In this document: positions 8,639 through 18,780 of the stretch, in pieces
Position numbering within the stretch: position 1 is the first letter of the stretch
How the letters are laid out: the number at the start of each line of letters is the position of its first letter
NCBI GenBank assembly: GCA_029245725.1
Contig: JAQWOT010000061.1
Location: forward strand, 1-48,624
Reading direction: 5' to 3'
Source of the DNA: SAR324 cluster bacterium
GTDB taxonomy: Bacteria; SAR324; NAC60-12
DNA: 48,624 nt
Translations under genes and position numbers: made by a program
Notes under the pieces: model-generated
The model's database searches: none
The model's input: only the letters and a program-made list of their open reading frames with translations
What the model was told of the DNA's origin: nothing

Positions 8639-10888
8639 ATGCGTCTCCGCCTCGCCGAAGCGCGGGCGGGCCTCACCACACTTCTCGAGGCCGACCCTCG
8701 CATCCACCACAGGTTGTTGGCCACCACCATCCTCCTGCTACTGATTGTTTTTCTCGTCTACTTCAATACTCGCCAAGGCCTGCCTGACACAGGTAGCATA
8801 AATTCCCGCCTGATCCTCTTTGTAGCAATCAACATCAACATCGTCTTGTTGGCGGTTGTCTTCTACATGATCGCCAAAAACCTGCTGAAGCTTGTCGTTG
8901 AGCGGCACAAGCAGGTGCTAGGTGTTACTCTGAAGACTAAGTTGATTGCGGCATTCACGCTTCTTTCCTTGCCAGCGATGGCCTTCCATCTCTTTGCGAG
9001 TAGTTTCATCTCTACTACGTTGGAATCCTGGTTGACTGGACAGCATGAGTCAGTAGTTGATAACGCACGCCAGGTCTCTGAGGTTTACCATCGTGACTTG
9101 AAAGAGATGCTCGCATTGGAAAGCTGGGTTCTCCGGCAGACCCTTCAGCAGAACCCCGACCTCTTCGCAAATCTAGAAGAACTGGATGAGCGACTCGGAA
9201 GATCCTTGGGTGATGGACTCACGATCTATAATCCTCAGGGAGAAATTATCCACCAAAAAATTCGTACCGAAGAAGCCAAGCGCTCTTGGAAAGCACCGAG
9301 TACCGCTGAGTGGTACCAAGTTCTCCAACATGAAGAGTCATGGCTTGTGGAAGAGCAACAAAATCGTTTTCTCTATCGATCTTTGCACAAACTGAAAGCT
9401 CCTCAAGATCAGGAGTTATTGCTCGAACTCTTCCATCCAGCATCTCAACCGATTACTCAAGCAATCAACGGAATCATCGAACAGGAGAGAAATTCAAGAT
9501 TCTTTACAGAGTCCGAGGACTTGTTGCGTCGGTATTATCTAGTGATCTTTCTGCTGATGACGCTCTGTATAGTCTTTGTTGCGACGTGGCTGGCTTTTTA
9601 TTTTGCACGTGGATTTGTTCAGCCAATTGAAGATCTAGCTCAAGCCACTCAAAGAGTTGCTGATGGGGAATTAGGGTATCAGGTCAAACCCAAGTCCACC
9701 TTGGACAAGGACTTTGGTTTGTTGGTTCGAGCCTTCAATTCGATGAGTCAAGATCTAGAAATTAATCAGATCGCCCTTGAGCGTACAACGGAGCACCTTC
9801 AACAAAGCCATCAAGCTTTGGAAGAACAGCACCGACTATTGGAATTAGTCTTGGAGAATATCAGTACTGGGGTAGTCCTGCTGGATCCGGAGGGTAGGCT
9901 CCGTCGTGTAAATCGAGCTGCTAACCAATTGCTGCCCTGGCGAGAAGGCAAGGTTAGTGAAAATAATCGTATTGATGAAATGCTATCAGAGGACGCACTA
10001 CCAGCATTTATCGAAATGTGGGGACAATTGCAGGAGCATCAGGCTCAGAGTGTCTATCGTCATTTGACTTTGATTCACCAACAACAGCCTATCCAGGTTG
10101 CAGTTACTCTACTGACACTACAGAATCGAGATAATGAACCTATCGGAGTGATTGCTGTCTACAACAACATCACAGAAATTCATCGTCTACAGCGTTCCCA
10201 AGCATGGCGTGAAGTTGCCCGGCGGATTGCGCATGAAATTAAGAACCCATTGACCCCGATTCAACTCTCTGCAGAGCGAATTCGTCGAAAGTATGCAAAC
10301 AAAGTTGATGACCCAAAACCACTCCAGCAGGCCACCCAGACAATCATCAACGAGGTGGAACAACTAAAACGAATGGTTAGCGAATTCTCACAGTTCGCCA
10401 GAATTCCAGAATCTCACTTACGACCTACGGATCTCCATGGTGTGCTATCAGAGGTGGTGGATCTTTATGAAGGGAACCTGCCCACTCGCATTCAGTTGGT
10501 GGCTGATTTTTGTGCGGACATGCCTAAATTGTCCATTGATGCAGAGCAAATGAAGCGCGTGGTGGTCAACCTAGTAGATAATGCAGTTACAGCTGTTGAG
10601 AATAAAGGCAGGCTATCACGTCTGCTAAGACAAGGTACTGTTCAAATCAAGACAAGTTTCGCTGAGGAGTTGCGTATCGCTAGAATTGAAGTCTCAGATA
10701 ACGGCACTGGAATCGAACCAGAAATCATTAATCGATTGTTCGAACCTTATGCGACCACCAAGAAGGATGGAACTGGCTTGGGGCTGACAATCATTCATCA
10801 GACGATTTCAGACCACAACGGATTTGTGCGCTTCAAGAACCTAGAGGACGGAGGGGCAAGTTTCACGATTGAGTTGCCGATCGGATAG
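8639..10888 (+). CDS. NtrY-type membrane sensor histidine kinase
   Basis: Two-component kinase of the NtrY family, which in other bacteria works with the NtrX regulator in nitrogen or redox-related control. About four membrane segments are seen: two near the N-terminus, one near residue 100, and one at about 300-322 just after a periplasmic region. They are followed by a HAMP domain (QPIEDLAQATQRVADGELGY), a PAS domain (about 400-510, ending GVIAVYNNITEI), the dimerisation box RRIAHEIKNPLTPIQLSAER with phosphorylatable His532, and an HATPase domain with NLVDNAVTA, DNGTGIEP and GTGLGLTI. Length 749 is typical of NtrY. No ntrX follows; the next gene is cheB on the other strand, so the partner is elsewhere. 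Confidence 0.9.
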   Translation: MRLRLAEARAGLTTLLEADPRIHHRLLATTILLLLIVFLVYFNTRQGLPDTGSINSRLILFVAININIVLLAVVFYMIAKNLLKLVVERHKQVLGVTLKTKLIAAFTLLSLPAMAFHLFASSFISTTLESWLTGQHESVVDNARQVSEVYHRDLKEMLALESWVLRQTLQQNPDLFANLEELDERLGRSLGDGLTIYNPQGEIIHQKIRTEEAKRSWKAPSTAEWYQVLQHEESWLVEEQQNRFLYRSLHKLKAPQDQELLLELFHPASQPITQAINGIIEQERNSRFFTESEDLLRRYYLVIFLLMTLCIVFVATWLAFYFARGFVQPIEDLAQATQRVADGELGYQVKPKSTLDKDFGLLVRAFNSMSQDLEINQIALERTTEHLQQSHQALEEQHRLLELVLENISTGVVLLDPEGRLRRVNRAANQLLPWREGKVSENNRIDEMLSEDALPAFIEMWGQLQEHQAQSVYRHLTLIHQQQPIQVAVTLLTLQNRDNEPIGVIAVYNNITEIHRLQRSQAWREVARRIAHEIKNPLTPIQLSAERIRRKYANKVDDPKPLQQATQTIINEVEQLKRMVSEFSQFARIPESHLRPTDLHGVLSEVVDLYEGNLPTRIQLVADFCADMPKLSIDAEQMKRVVVNLVDNAVTAVENKGRLSRLLRQGTVQIKTSFAEELRIARIEVSDNGTGIEPEIINRLFEPYATTKKDGTGLGLTIIHQTISDHNGFVRFKNLEDGGASFTIELPIG

Positions 10889-10903
10889 TGAATGCTACCA
10901 AGG

Positions 10904-11950
10904 CTAGACTAAACTCATCAACTTACTGGCAATATCAGAAAGTGGCACAGCGGTTTCTGCACCACCGTTATTCAGCACCTCATGGGGCATACCAAACACT
11001 ACACAAGTTTCCTCACTTTGTGCGATAGTCCGGGCACCTCGTTCTCTCATGGACAGCATCCCCTTGGCCCCATCGTTCCCCATGCCGGTCAACATCACAC
11101 CCACCCCCTCAGCACCAGCAGTATCTGCCACAGACTGCATCAGTACATCTACCGAGGGACGATGACGTGAAACGAGCGGTCCCTTGACGATATCCACGAC
11201 ATACTTTCCATTCTTGTTTTTCAATCGCATGTGATGATCCCCTGGAGCTAAAAGCGCTCTACCCGGATAAACCTCATCCCCATCTTCTGCTTCCTTCACC
11301 TCAATCTGTGACATCTGATCAAGTCGCTGCGCAAAGGAATGTGTGAAGTGCTCCGGCATGTGCTGGACAATCAATATACCCGGCGTCATTGGGGGTAACA
11401 GTGGAATAATATTTCGCAAAGCCTCCGCCCCACCTGTCGAAGCACCAATTGCAATTATTTTGTCTGCAGCCCTTGCTAAAGAAGGGGATTTCAGAGGACT
11501 TGGTTTGCTCTGGATCTTTTTTTTCTGCAACAACTCGTTCATGTCAATCTTCGCTGCCCAGACAAGAGTATCTGTCAAGCGGGCCAACATTGCCTTGAAG
11601 GCCACAGGATCTTCTGGGTTGGGTTTTGCGAACACTTCAATAGCCCCTAACTCGAGGGCTCTTAGAGCTTGATCCCAGTGATCATCGACGATTGAACTCA
11701 GCACAATGATCGGCATGGGCCAGTGTTTCATCAAGACCTCCATGAATTCCAAGCCATCCATTCTTGGCATCAGCAGGTCAAGGGAGATCACGTCAGGATT
11801 CCTTTCAATGATCATATCCCTAGCTTGGTAAGCATCCTCAGCAGCACCAACGACTTCAATACGTGAATCACGACTGAGTTCTTTTGTGAGTACATTTCTT
11901 ACAATAGGTGCGTCATCCACGATCAGCACTTTGACTGGCCCACCTGTCAT
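10904..11950 (-). CDS. cheB: chemotaxis protein-glutamate methylesterase CheB
   Basis: Demethylates and deamidates receptor glutamates for adaptation. Receiver domain (about residues 6-125) with acidic VDDAP, phospho-acceptor Asp58 in SLDLLMPRMDG and conserved Lys109 in AKP. A linker rich in K, S and P follows, then the methylesterase domain (about 163-348) with catalytic Ser171 in IGASTGG, His197 in VQHMPEHF and Asp293 in GMGNDGAKGM. Length 348 is normal. Last gene of the ten-gene minus-strand operon, 45 bases after cheR. It ends 15 bases from the convergent NtrY-like gene. Confidence 0.97.
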   Translation of the reverse strand: MTGGPVKVLIVDDAPIVRNVLTKELSRDSRIEVVGAAEDAYQARDMIIERNPDVISLDLLMPRMDGLEFMEVLMKHWPMPIIVLSSIVDDHWDQALRALELGAIEVFAKPNPEDPVAFKAMLARLTDTLVWAAKIDMNELLQKKKIQSKPSPLKSPSLARAADKIIAIGASTGGAEALRNIIPLLPPMTPGILIVQHMPEHFTHSFAQRLDQMSQIEVKEAEDGDEVYPGRALLAPGDHHMRLKNKNGKYVVDIVKGPLVSRHRPSVDVLMQSVADTAGAEGVGVMLTGMGNDGAKGMLSMRERGARTIAQSEETCVVFGMPHEVLNNGGAETAVPLSDIASKLMSLV

Positions 11951-11995
11951 TTCATTTGCCTCTGAATTTTGGATAAAGAGTTGGATTCATCCCTG

Positions 11996-12814
11996 TTAGA
12001 TCCGTTGGTAAATGGAGCTTTGTACATACTTCAAGGAATTCTGGAGACCAATTAAACTTTCCGAGTGACCCACAAAGAGATATCCACCAGGTTTGATATA
12101 GCCACTCAAACGTTCAATCAATTTTTCTTGGTCACCACGGTCGAAATATATCATGACATTTCGACACAGGATGCAATCAAACTGGGTCCGTAACGGATAT
12201 TCCTGAATTAGGTTCAAGCGGCGAAATCGAATCAACGCCTTCAATTGACTACTAACCTGAAACATTTCTCCATTAGTTTCTGGGAGAATCTTACAATAAC
12301 GATTGCGCAAGACTTCCGGTATTAATTGCAACTGATTGACTGGATAGCGACCTAGTTCTGCCTGATCCAGCATGTGAGTCGAGATATCAGTAGCTAGAAT
12401 CTTTGCATCTCGACCACCTAATACTCCACCAAACGCATTGAGCAACGTCATTGCAATGGTGTAGGCTTCTTCACCACTTGAACAGGCACAACTCCATATC
12501 CGGATTGTTTGCTGTTTTTGGAGGTGGGGGTAAACCTCATTCTTTAAAAAAGTGAAATGATCACTTTCCCGAAAGAAATCCGTCTTGTTCGTAGAAACAG
12601 CGTTTAACAACAAAACCATTTCTGAACCAGTTTCATCATTCAGGACGTGCGCCCAATACTCTCCGTATGAGTTGATTCCAAGTTGATACATCCGGCGGTA
12701 TAGCCGAGTCATCAACAACTGCTTTTTCTGTAGTGACAGGCTAATACCGATACTTTCATGTATCAGTTTTCGGAAGTCTTCAAACTCCGAATCATCCATT
12801 TGAGGAAGTAACAT
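11996..12814 (-). CDS. cheR: chemotaxis protein methyltransferase CheR
   Basis: S-adenosylmethionine-dependent methylation of receptor glutamates. N-terminal helical domain (DSEFEDFRKLIHESIGISL, with TRLYRRM and NKTDFFRE), then the Rossmann methyltransferase with IRIWSCACSSGEEAYTIAM, ATDIS, and CRNVMIYFDRGDQEKLI, ending with GGYLFVGHSESL. The frame extends to a TTG at 12820, but the ATG at 12814 is the likelier start (272 residues); it begins just after the TGA of the upstream receptor gene, whose final codons supply a GGTGG sequence. Operon member between the haem-motif receptor and cheB. Confidence 0.96.
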   Translation of the reverse strand: MLLPQMDDSEFEDFRKLIHESIGISLSLQKKQLLMTRLYRRMYQLGINSYGEYWAHVLNDETGSEMVLLLNAVSTNKTDFFRESDHFTFLKNEVYPHLQKQQTIRIWSCACSSGEEAYTIAMTLLNAFGGVLGGRDAKILATDISTHMLDQAELGRYPVNQLQLIPEVLRNRYCKILPETNGEMFQVSSQLKALIRFRRLNLIQEYPLRTQFDCILCRNVMIYFDRGDQEKLIERLSGYIKPGGYLFVGHSESLIGLQNSLKYVQSSIYQRI

Positions 12815-12823
12815 CTGCAAAGT

Positions 12824-14551
12824 TCAACCACCCAAATTTTTTGTATTTGAAGGTAACTGCAGACGTTCTAATTTGCTCTGATTATTCAGCCTGTTTTTCG
12901 AAATTTGGGTTGAATTTTCATCACCTGAGATTAACCCTTCAATCTCTTTGATCAGTCCTAGCAGATGTAAATTTCCTTCATGTAGCTGATGGGCTTCAAT
13001 CAAGGTCTTATCTGTGAAGTTCTTGTTTTGGTGTTCATTTTCATCCATCTGCTGAAGAAGACAGAGCAGACCTTCTGTTTCCTTTGATTGGGACAGTGAC
13101 AACTCACTCACTTTAGAAGCTCGACCGTTGATGTCAGTGACATTGTCGCTATTTAGAAGAACAGACTTTGCCAAGTCTTCTACAAAATCTGAAAGAGCTT
13201 CAAATTTATTCTCTAATTGCTTCAGTGATTGATTTCCTCTATCAGCCAACTCTCCTATTTGCATACCTTGCTGTGCTGAATCTGAGATCAGTTTTGAAAT
13301 CTGATGAGTTGCAAGCTTTGAGTTTTCAGCGAGTTTAGCGACCTCATTTGCCACTACTCCAAACCCTTTTCCATGCTCACCTGCCCTAGCTGCTTCAATC
13401 GCAGCATTTGTAGCCAACATTTTTGTCTGCTGAGTAATACTATTCAGGGACTCCAAAATTTTGTTGATGAGTAAGCCACTATCTCTGACATCAAGTAACA
13501 CACTCATAATATTTACCATTGATTCAGAACCCTCTTTGATAGAATTTCTCATACCTGAAACAGCCTGCTCTGTGGATTGGGATTGAGCAATGATCTGTTG
13601 AAACGAGTCGTTCAATTGATCAGTGGAATTTATGTTCAATTGGGCCTTGTCTTGATTTTCCAGAGCGTGTGTTCCAAGTTCCTTAGTCTTTTCCATCACC
13701 TTCAGAAGCTGAGCAGCTTGGTTCTCATTCGACAAAGCCACGCTATTACTATTTTGCCTAACCTGTTCAGCGATTATTACCTTATTGTGGGCCATTTGAT
13801 GCAGTCGAATGACAAAACTTTTTAGTCGTCTCAAGATCGAATGAGTGACCATAAATGCTATCGCCAGCCCAAAACAAAGCACGATTAGACTCACCAAGAG
13901 GAGTCTTGGTATGGTTTCTTGGAAAAGATCCGAAATAAGTTGAAGATCTACAATCACAGCAAAGGCTCCTGGGATTTCTCCAACTTTCCACCCACGCAAT
14001 TCATTCTTTAATGATGGATCCTGCTCTAGACTTTCATTGGCACCATGGCAAACTAAGCATTCCTGACCCACTCGAATGGGACTGATATAGCGGACAACAT
14101 TCTGTTTTGCATCTACTTGAAATAGTTCATTGGGCTCATTCTCACGCATTTGATTGAGGACATCCAAATCTGTGAGCACAGCTTCATTTGAGGTGTTTTC
14201 TCGAATTACTCGTAAATTGTAGTACTCACTTTTCAATCCTTGCTGAGCGACTTCCTGGGCGAAATGAATGGGTATTACGCTAGGGGAAAGGCTTTTAATA
14301 CTGCTTATATTCTGACTGATTAATTGCTCCTTCTCTCCCAATTTCCCAAGGTGCTTAGCATGAATCTGAGCACTTTGTTTCAAGACAATATGAGCCTGCT
14401 GTGTCACTGCTATGGATTCAGATAGAATCTCCTCCATCACCTGATCTTCAATCAAAACCCAATTGACACCTAATCGTAGTAGAGCAAGCACAATTATTAC
14501 AAAACTACTGGCAAGCAGAATTCGGGACATTAGCCCCCATCGAAACACCAT
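12824..14551 (-). CDS. methyl-accepting chemotaxis protein with periplasmic c-type haem motif
   Basis: Membrane receptor of 575 residues. First membrane helix about 10-34, second about 213-236. The periplasmic part (about 35-212) resembles the Tll0287-like/DUF3365 haem-sensor domain: a helical N-part, then [16 protein letters not shown] with a CxxCH motif at Cys165, Cys168, His169, followed by [17 protein letters not shown]. The cytoplasmic signalling domain has the conserved hairpin tip around 378-412 ([20 protein letters not shown]). The CxxCH motif in an exported domain predicts covalent haem attachment by the Ccm system, three components of which lie 5 kb away. Likely a sensor of redox state, oxygen, NO or CO; which one is not shown by sequence. 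Confidence 0.9.
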   Translation of the reverse strand: MVFRWGLMSRILLASSFVIIVLALLRLGVNWVLIEDQVMEEILSESIAVTQQAHIVLKQSAQIHAKHLGKLGEKEQLISQNISSIKSLSPSVIPIHFAQEVAQQGLKSEYYNLRVIRENTSNEAVLTDLDVLNQMRENEPNELFQVDAKQNVVRYISPIRVGQECLVCHGANESLEQDPSLKNELRGWKVGEIPGAFAVIVDLQLISDLFQETIPRLLLVSLIVLCFGLAIAFMVTHSILRRLKSFVIRLHQMAHNKVIIAEQVRQNSNSVALSNENQAAQLLKVMEKTKELGTHALENQDKAQLNINSTDQLNDSFQQIIAQSQSTEQAVSGMRNSIKEGSESMVNIMSVLLDVRDSGLLINKILESLNSITQQTKMLATNAAIEAARAGEHGKGFGVVANEVAKLAENSKLATHQISKLISDSAQQGMQIGELADRGNQSLKQLENKFEALSDFVEDLAKSVLLNSDNVTDINGRASKVSELSLSQSKETEGLLCLLQQMDENEHQNKNFTDKTLIEAHQLHEGNLHLLGLIKEIEGLISGDENSTQISKNRLNNQSKLERLQLPSNTKNLGG

Positions 14552-14595
14552 AAGAAGATTGCTCGCTTTGGAGAGAAACCCTGCAAAGAAATTTC

Positions 14596-16005
14596 TCAGA
14601 ATTCTGAGAAGTCTTCCCGCATGGGAATGATATCGGAGGGCTTGCTTTGAGGATCAGGTTTTGGTTTGGACAGATTGGATTGATTGATATTTAAAGTCGA
14701 AGTTTTCATTGCCAGTGGGCGTTTCATCTCTGGATTAAACTTGGGGCCTGACTTTTTTGATGGAGCAGGCAGTAAGCGAGCATTGTTGACAGCTTCCTTT
14801 TTGGGCTTCGGAGCTTGCATTGGTGCTACCTGAGATTTTTTGGAGGTGCCAATCTGGGAAGCGAGGCGATCTACCAAGTCACTCAAGATATGAACTTGTG
14901 CAAAAAGTTGTTCTGCTGCAACGGTTCCAGAATCGGCGTTCATTGCTGATTTCTGAGCAACTTTGATCATGTCCTGAATAGCGGTTGCCAACTCAGGAGT
15001 GTGCTTATTTTGATCTGTTGAAGCCTGTTTGATTTCAATGATAAGCCTCTCAGCTTCTCTCATTTTATCTGTTTGCTCAGAGGCAGAAAGGGCAACATCA
15101 CTTACGAGGTCCACAACTTCAACCACAGTTTGCAGGATATTTTGAAGGGCTGCTTCTCCATCGGCAGCAAGCTTTCCCCCATCTCTAGCTTTGGAAACGC
15201 TTTCTCTAATCAGCTCACCAATCTCACGGGCTGCCTTTTTGGAATTTTCTGCCAACTTGGACACCTCATCAGCAACTACCGCAAAACCTTTCCCCTGCTC
15301 ACCAGCCCGGGCTGCCTCAATCGCTGCATTTGTTGCAAGCATCTTAGTCTGGTGGGTAATCGTATCAATTACCTCGATGATATCTGTAATACGAGTACTT
15401 CCTTCCTGCACACCTCGCATCGCGCTGCTAATCTCACTCATTGCCTGAACCCCACTCTCTGCCGCTGCCCGGGCTTCTGCGGAGAGTTCTAAGGTACGCC
15501 TTGTATTCTCTTCAACAGAGCGAGCAAGGGCATTGATATCCTCAATCTGCTCTGCCACTTGGATAGAACTTGAGGAAAAGACAGCAATCGAAGGCAAAGC
15601 AATTTCGTGCATCACATTAGAAGCCAATTCTCCACTGGTTGCTTGTTGCAGAGAATCGTTAGAAAGCTCAGCAGAATTTTTTGCGACTTGCTCAGAAGCT
15701 TTACGAAGTTGTGAAGAAGCCGTCATCAATTCCTCAACCATCTTTTTCAGGTGTCTGATACTGGCACTTCCTGTATTCCAAAAAATTAATACTGACAGCA
15801 GTGCGAGGATTCCCGCAAGTACTATGAGCCACAGTTCGTGTGTTGCCGAGAGTCCATGCAGCGTTTCTAAAGTCGCTTCATCAAGTGAGGAAGCTTCGAG
15901 CGACAGCAACATTTCTCTCCTGAGAAACAACTCCCCCCCAAGTAGAATCAGCAAAGCTAATACACAGAACCCACAATTGATTAGCCCTCGCATGGAAACA
16001 GTCAT
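14596..16005 (-). CDS. methyl-accepting chemotaxis protein with minimal periplasmic loop
   Basis: Receptor of 469 residues with membrane helices at about 10-28 and 58-76 and only about 30 residues between them, too little for a folded periplasmic sensor. Signal may therefore come from the membrane, or through partner proteins. No clear HAMP domain is seen after the second helix; a helical stretch rich in S, A and Q leads to the signalling tip at about 221-255 ([20 protein letters not shown], then [15 protein letters not shown]). After the bundle comes a flexible tail of about 90 residues rich in P, K and S, ending DFSEF, which fits the loose aromatic pentapeptide that tethers CheR or CheB. 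Starts by ATGA overlap with cheW. Confidence 0.9.
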   Translation of the reverse strand: MTVSMRGLINCGFCVLALLILLGGELFLRREMLLSLEASSLDEATLETLHGLSATHELWLIVLAGILALLSVLIFWNTGSASIRHLKKMVEELMTASSQLRKASEQVAKNSAELSNDSLQQATSGELASNVMHEIALPSIAVFSSSSIQVAEQIEDINALARSVEENTRRTLELSAEARAAAESGVQAMSEISSAMRGVQEGSTRITDIIEVIDTITHQTKMLATNAAIEAARAGEQGKGFAVVADEVSKLAENSKKAAREIGELIRESVSKARDGGKLAADGEAALQNILQTVVEVVDLVSDVALSASEQTDKMREAERLIIEIKQASTDQNKHTPELATAIQDMIKVAQKSAMNADSGTVAAEQLFAQVHILSDLVDRLASQIGTSKKSQVAPMQAPKPKKEAVNNARLLPAPSKKSGPKFNPEMKRPLAMKTSTLNINQSNLSKPKPDPQSKPSDIIPMREDFSEF

Positions 16006-16487
16006 AATGCGATCTCAGGTTGATTTTTTGGGATACTTACCATTGCCTTTGCAGACAAAACATTTTTTAGTTCAAGAACAATCACTACCCTATCCTCCAA
16101 TTTGGCCATTCCTGAAATGAACTCGGCTCTAATGTTAGCGCTCATCTGTGGAGTCTCTTCAAAGCTGACCTCTTCAATCCGGGTTACCCCAATCAAAAAA
16201 TCTACAATGATTCCCGTGAAGGCGTTCCCAAAATCAACAACAATAATGCAGGTTTCATTGGTCGGTGCCGCCTGAGGCATCTTGAACTTGGTCCGCAAAT
16301 CAATCACTGGGATGATCTTTCCACGAAGATTGATCACCCCTTTCATGAAATCGGAGGTATGCGGGACAGGATCAATGTGCATCATGCCCACAACTTCACG
16401 AGCCTCAAGAATTTTGATGCCATATTCCTGGTTTCCTAGCAGGAAAGTCAGTAACTTCCCTTCCGAATTTTCAAATAGATCATTCAT
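16002..16487 (-). CDS. cheW: chemotaxis coupling protein CheW
   Basis: Adaptor linking receptors to CheA. The SH3-like double barrel covers most of the 161 residues: [24 protein letters not shown], the hallmark [18 protein letters not shown], then [21 protein letters not shown] and [15 protein letters not shown] lies about seven bases before the ATG. It lies 28 bases after cheA and overlaps the next receptor gene by four bases (ATGA), so array components are co-translated. Confidence 0.97.
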   Translation of the reverse strand: MNDLFENSEGKLLTFLLGNQEYGIKILEAREVVGMMHIDPVPHTSDFMKGVINLRGKIIPVIDLRTKFKMPQAAPTNETCIIVVDFGNAFTGIIVDFLIGVTRIEEVSFEETPQMSANIRAEFISGMAKLEDRVVIVLELKNVLSAKAMVSIPKNQPEIAL

Positions 16488-16515
16488 CAGTTTTACCTCG
16501 GCTGATCTTGACTGC

Positions 16516-18714
16516 TCAATTGATCGTCATATTGATGTTGTGTGAGCGATGAATCAGCGTCTCTGGATCTAGAATCAACCCGACTCTCCCATCACCAAGA
16601 ATTGTTCCCCCTGTGATTCCAGGCAGGTTGACAAAGGTTTCTCCAAGATTCTTTACCACAATTTGTTGCCGGTGCAGCAGTTCATCGACCATCAGTCCAT
16701 ATTTTTTCTCACCGTACTTGACAACTACAATGATTGCTTCCTCTGGGACCATCACATCAGCCTCAACATCAAAAAACTCATGAAGCCGCATGATTGGAAT
16801 GACTTCTCCAGCCAGAATCAAACACTCACTTTCTCGATCTTGAACGTCATACAATTGATCCTTTTTTGGAATCAGCGTCAGATGTACATCAAGAATGGGT
16901 AAAACAAAGCAATTTTCGCCCAAACGCACCACCAACCCTTCAATGATTGAGGTCGTCAAGGGCAATTTGATTAGGAAAGCAGTGCCCTTTCCTGTCTCAG
17001 TCTCCACGCTGATTTTACCACGAAGTTTCTCAACCTCTTTCTTCACGACATCCATGCCGACCCCACGGCCAGAAATGTCAGTCACTTCCTTTGCTGTGGA
17101 AACACCACTCGTGAAGATGAACATGAAGATTTGTTGATCAGTGAGGTTTTCTCGCTCATTGATCAAGCCACGCTCCAGGGCTTTTGTAAGCAGTTTCTGA
17201 CGATCCAATCCACGCCCATCATCACGCACCTCAATCAGAATGGAATCACCCAAGTGATGTGCGGAAAGTTTGACGGTTCCCTCTGAGGACTTACCCACTG
17301 CTGTTCGTTCCTCAGGAGTTTCAATTCCATGATCAACCGTATTTCGCATGATGTGCATCAGGGGGGCGTAGATGCTATCTATGATCGTCTTATCAACTAA
17401 TGTTTCATCTCCCTGAATAGTGAGCTTGACCTGCTTACCAGATTTTTTTGAGAGATCCCGCATCTGCCTTGTTAGCTTTGAAAAGACGTTCTTGACCGGA
17501 AACATGCGAATACTGAGAATCCGATCCCGAAGTTGCTCTGTAATCTTGTTCAACTGATCTAATCGGTCATGTAATTCGCGATCTTCCAGATTGGCAATCG
17601 TTGGGTTCTGGGATAAAACCGAGAGTGCAACCACCATTTCACCAATGAACTCAGACAACTCATCAAGTTTAAATGCTGGAATCTTCAGCATATCCATGAC
17701 TTGAGTTGCTGCCACGTTCTCATTCGTTTTTGAAACCTCAGTGGTGGGAGACTTCGAAGTGTTCGTTGAAATCTGGCTCGCTTCAGTGTGAGCTTCCGTC
17801 AGAGTTTTTTGATCTTCAAAGTGAGGTAGTGGGGCTGCACTGATAATTTCAGGAGTAGGATTTTCTGAAGCTGGGATGGATTTAGATACCTCATCACTTA
17901 GCAAATAATCCAAAAGTTGATAAGCCTCTCGAAGATCCACCGACTCTGAACTCATTCCTGCAATCATAGCCTTCATTTGACTAATCAACTTGGATAAACC
18001 ATCTGTAGCACACAGGATTGCGTTTAGGATCTCCAATGTGATTTCGCGTTCTCCCTCGTTGACCTGAACCATCAAGTCCTCTGTCCGATGGGCCAAGCTT
18101 CCCAGATCCGTCAAACCTAAAAATCCAGCAGTCCCTTTGATTGTATGAAAGACACGGAAGATACTAGAGATCGCTTTTTGATCCTCAAAATCTTCTTCCA
18201 ATCTAAGTAGAGTCTCCTCAGTATTCTGTAGCCCTTCCTCAGTCTCACTAATGAACTCCACAAGGGTTTCATCCCCTTTCATCTCTTCGGTACAATTCTG
18301 GAAAATCTCTGCGTAGTCACTGTAGTGATCTTGTGATGCTAAACTCTTCACAGCCTTTGATTTACTATCCAATGCACGGATCAGAATCTTATCGGCGTCT
18401 TCTTGATCTCCCGCGTAAAGGAGTTCTAATGCATTATCAAACTGCTCATGAAGTTGCTGAAATTCTTCCAGACCAGATTCGTATGGAGACAACTCTGCCA
18501 CAATTTGGCCAAGCTTATGCCCCAATTCTCTCAAAACCTTGCTGAATTGAGGCTGCTCCAGTCTATCCATCAATGATGTGAATTCTTCCAGTTCTGAGAG
18601 GATTGCGCCAACATGAGCCAAATCCTGAAAATGCTCTGGCTTCAGAGACATCACATTCATGTTCAGTGCATCACGTTTGATTTGAATTTGATTTTGTTGC
18701 TCAGCGTTCATCAT
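16516..18714 (-). CDS. cheA: chemotaxis histidine kinase CheA
   Basis: Array kinase of 732 residues. The first 145 or so residues form an extra helical region with no motif I recognise. Then comes the P1 phosphotransfer domain with His190 in FRVFHTIKGTAGFLG, a low-complexity S/T/P/E linker (about 275-335) where a P2 domain would be expected but is not obvious, the P3 dimerisation helices (about 343-410), the P4 ATP domain with HIMRNTVDHGIE (454-465), DDGRGLD (498-504) and GRGVGMDVVKKEV (549-561), and the CheW-like P5 domain (about 590-732). Operon position just after the membrane histidine kinase gene. Lack of a clear P2 may affect how response regulators are docked. Confidence 0.96.
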   Translation of the reverse strand: MMNAEQQNQIQIKRDALNMNVMSLKPEHFQDLAHVGAILSELEEFTSLMDRLEQPQFSKVLRELGHKLGQIVAELSPYESGLEEFQQLHEQFDNALELLYAGDQEDADKILIRALDSKSKAVKSLASQDHYSDYAEIFQNCTEEMKGDETLVEFISETEEGLQNTEETLLRLEEDFEDQKAISSIFRVFHTIKGTAGFLGLTDLGSLAHRTEDLMVQVNEGEREITLEILNAILCATDGLSKLISQMKAMIAGMSSESVDLREAYQLLDYLLSDEVSKSIPASENPTPEIISAAPLPHFEDQKTLTEAHTEASQISTNTSKSPTTEVSKTNENVAATQVMDMLKIPAFKLDELSEFIGEMVVALSVLSQNPTIANLEDRELHDRLDQLNKITEQLRDRILSIRMFPVKNVFSKLTRQMRDLSKKSGKQVKLTIQGDETLVDKTIIDSIYAPLMHIMRNTVDHGIETPEERTAVGKSSEGTVKLSAHHLGDSILIEVRDDGRGLDRQKLLTKALERGLINERENLTDQQIFMFIFTSGVSTAKEVTDISGRGVGMDVVKKEVEKLRGKISVETETGKGTAFLIKLPLTTSIIEGLVVRLGENCFVLPILDVHLTLIPKKDQLYDVQDRESECLILAGEVIPIMRLHEFFDVEADVMVPEEAIIVVVKYGEKKYGLMVDELLHRQQIVVKNLGETFVNLPGITGGTILGDGRVGLILDPETLIHRSHNINMTIN

Positions 18715-18780
18715 GAACTGATTACCTATCTGTCCACATCTATTGATTTCTGGAATTGAAGAACAAAAGCAACGAAGATT

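Noticed and set aside
8273-8710. 145-codon minus-strand frame
   Set aside because: Antisense to ccmE and the start of the NtrY-like gene, both of which have clear family motifs.
15533-16120. 195-codon plus-strand frame, serine-rich
   Set aside because: Antisense to a receptor gene and cheW; its S/A-rich composition mirrors the receptor's coiled-coil codons.
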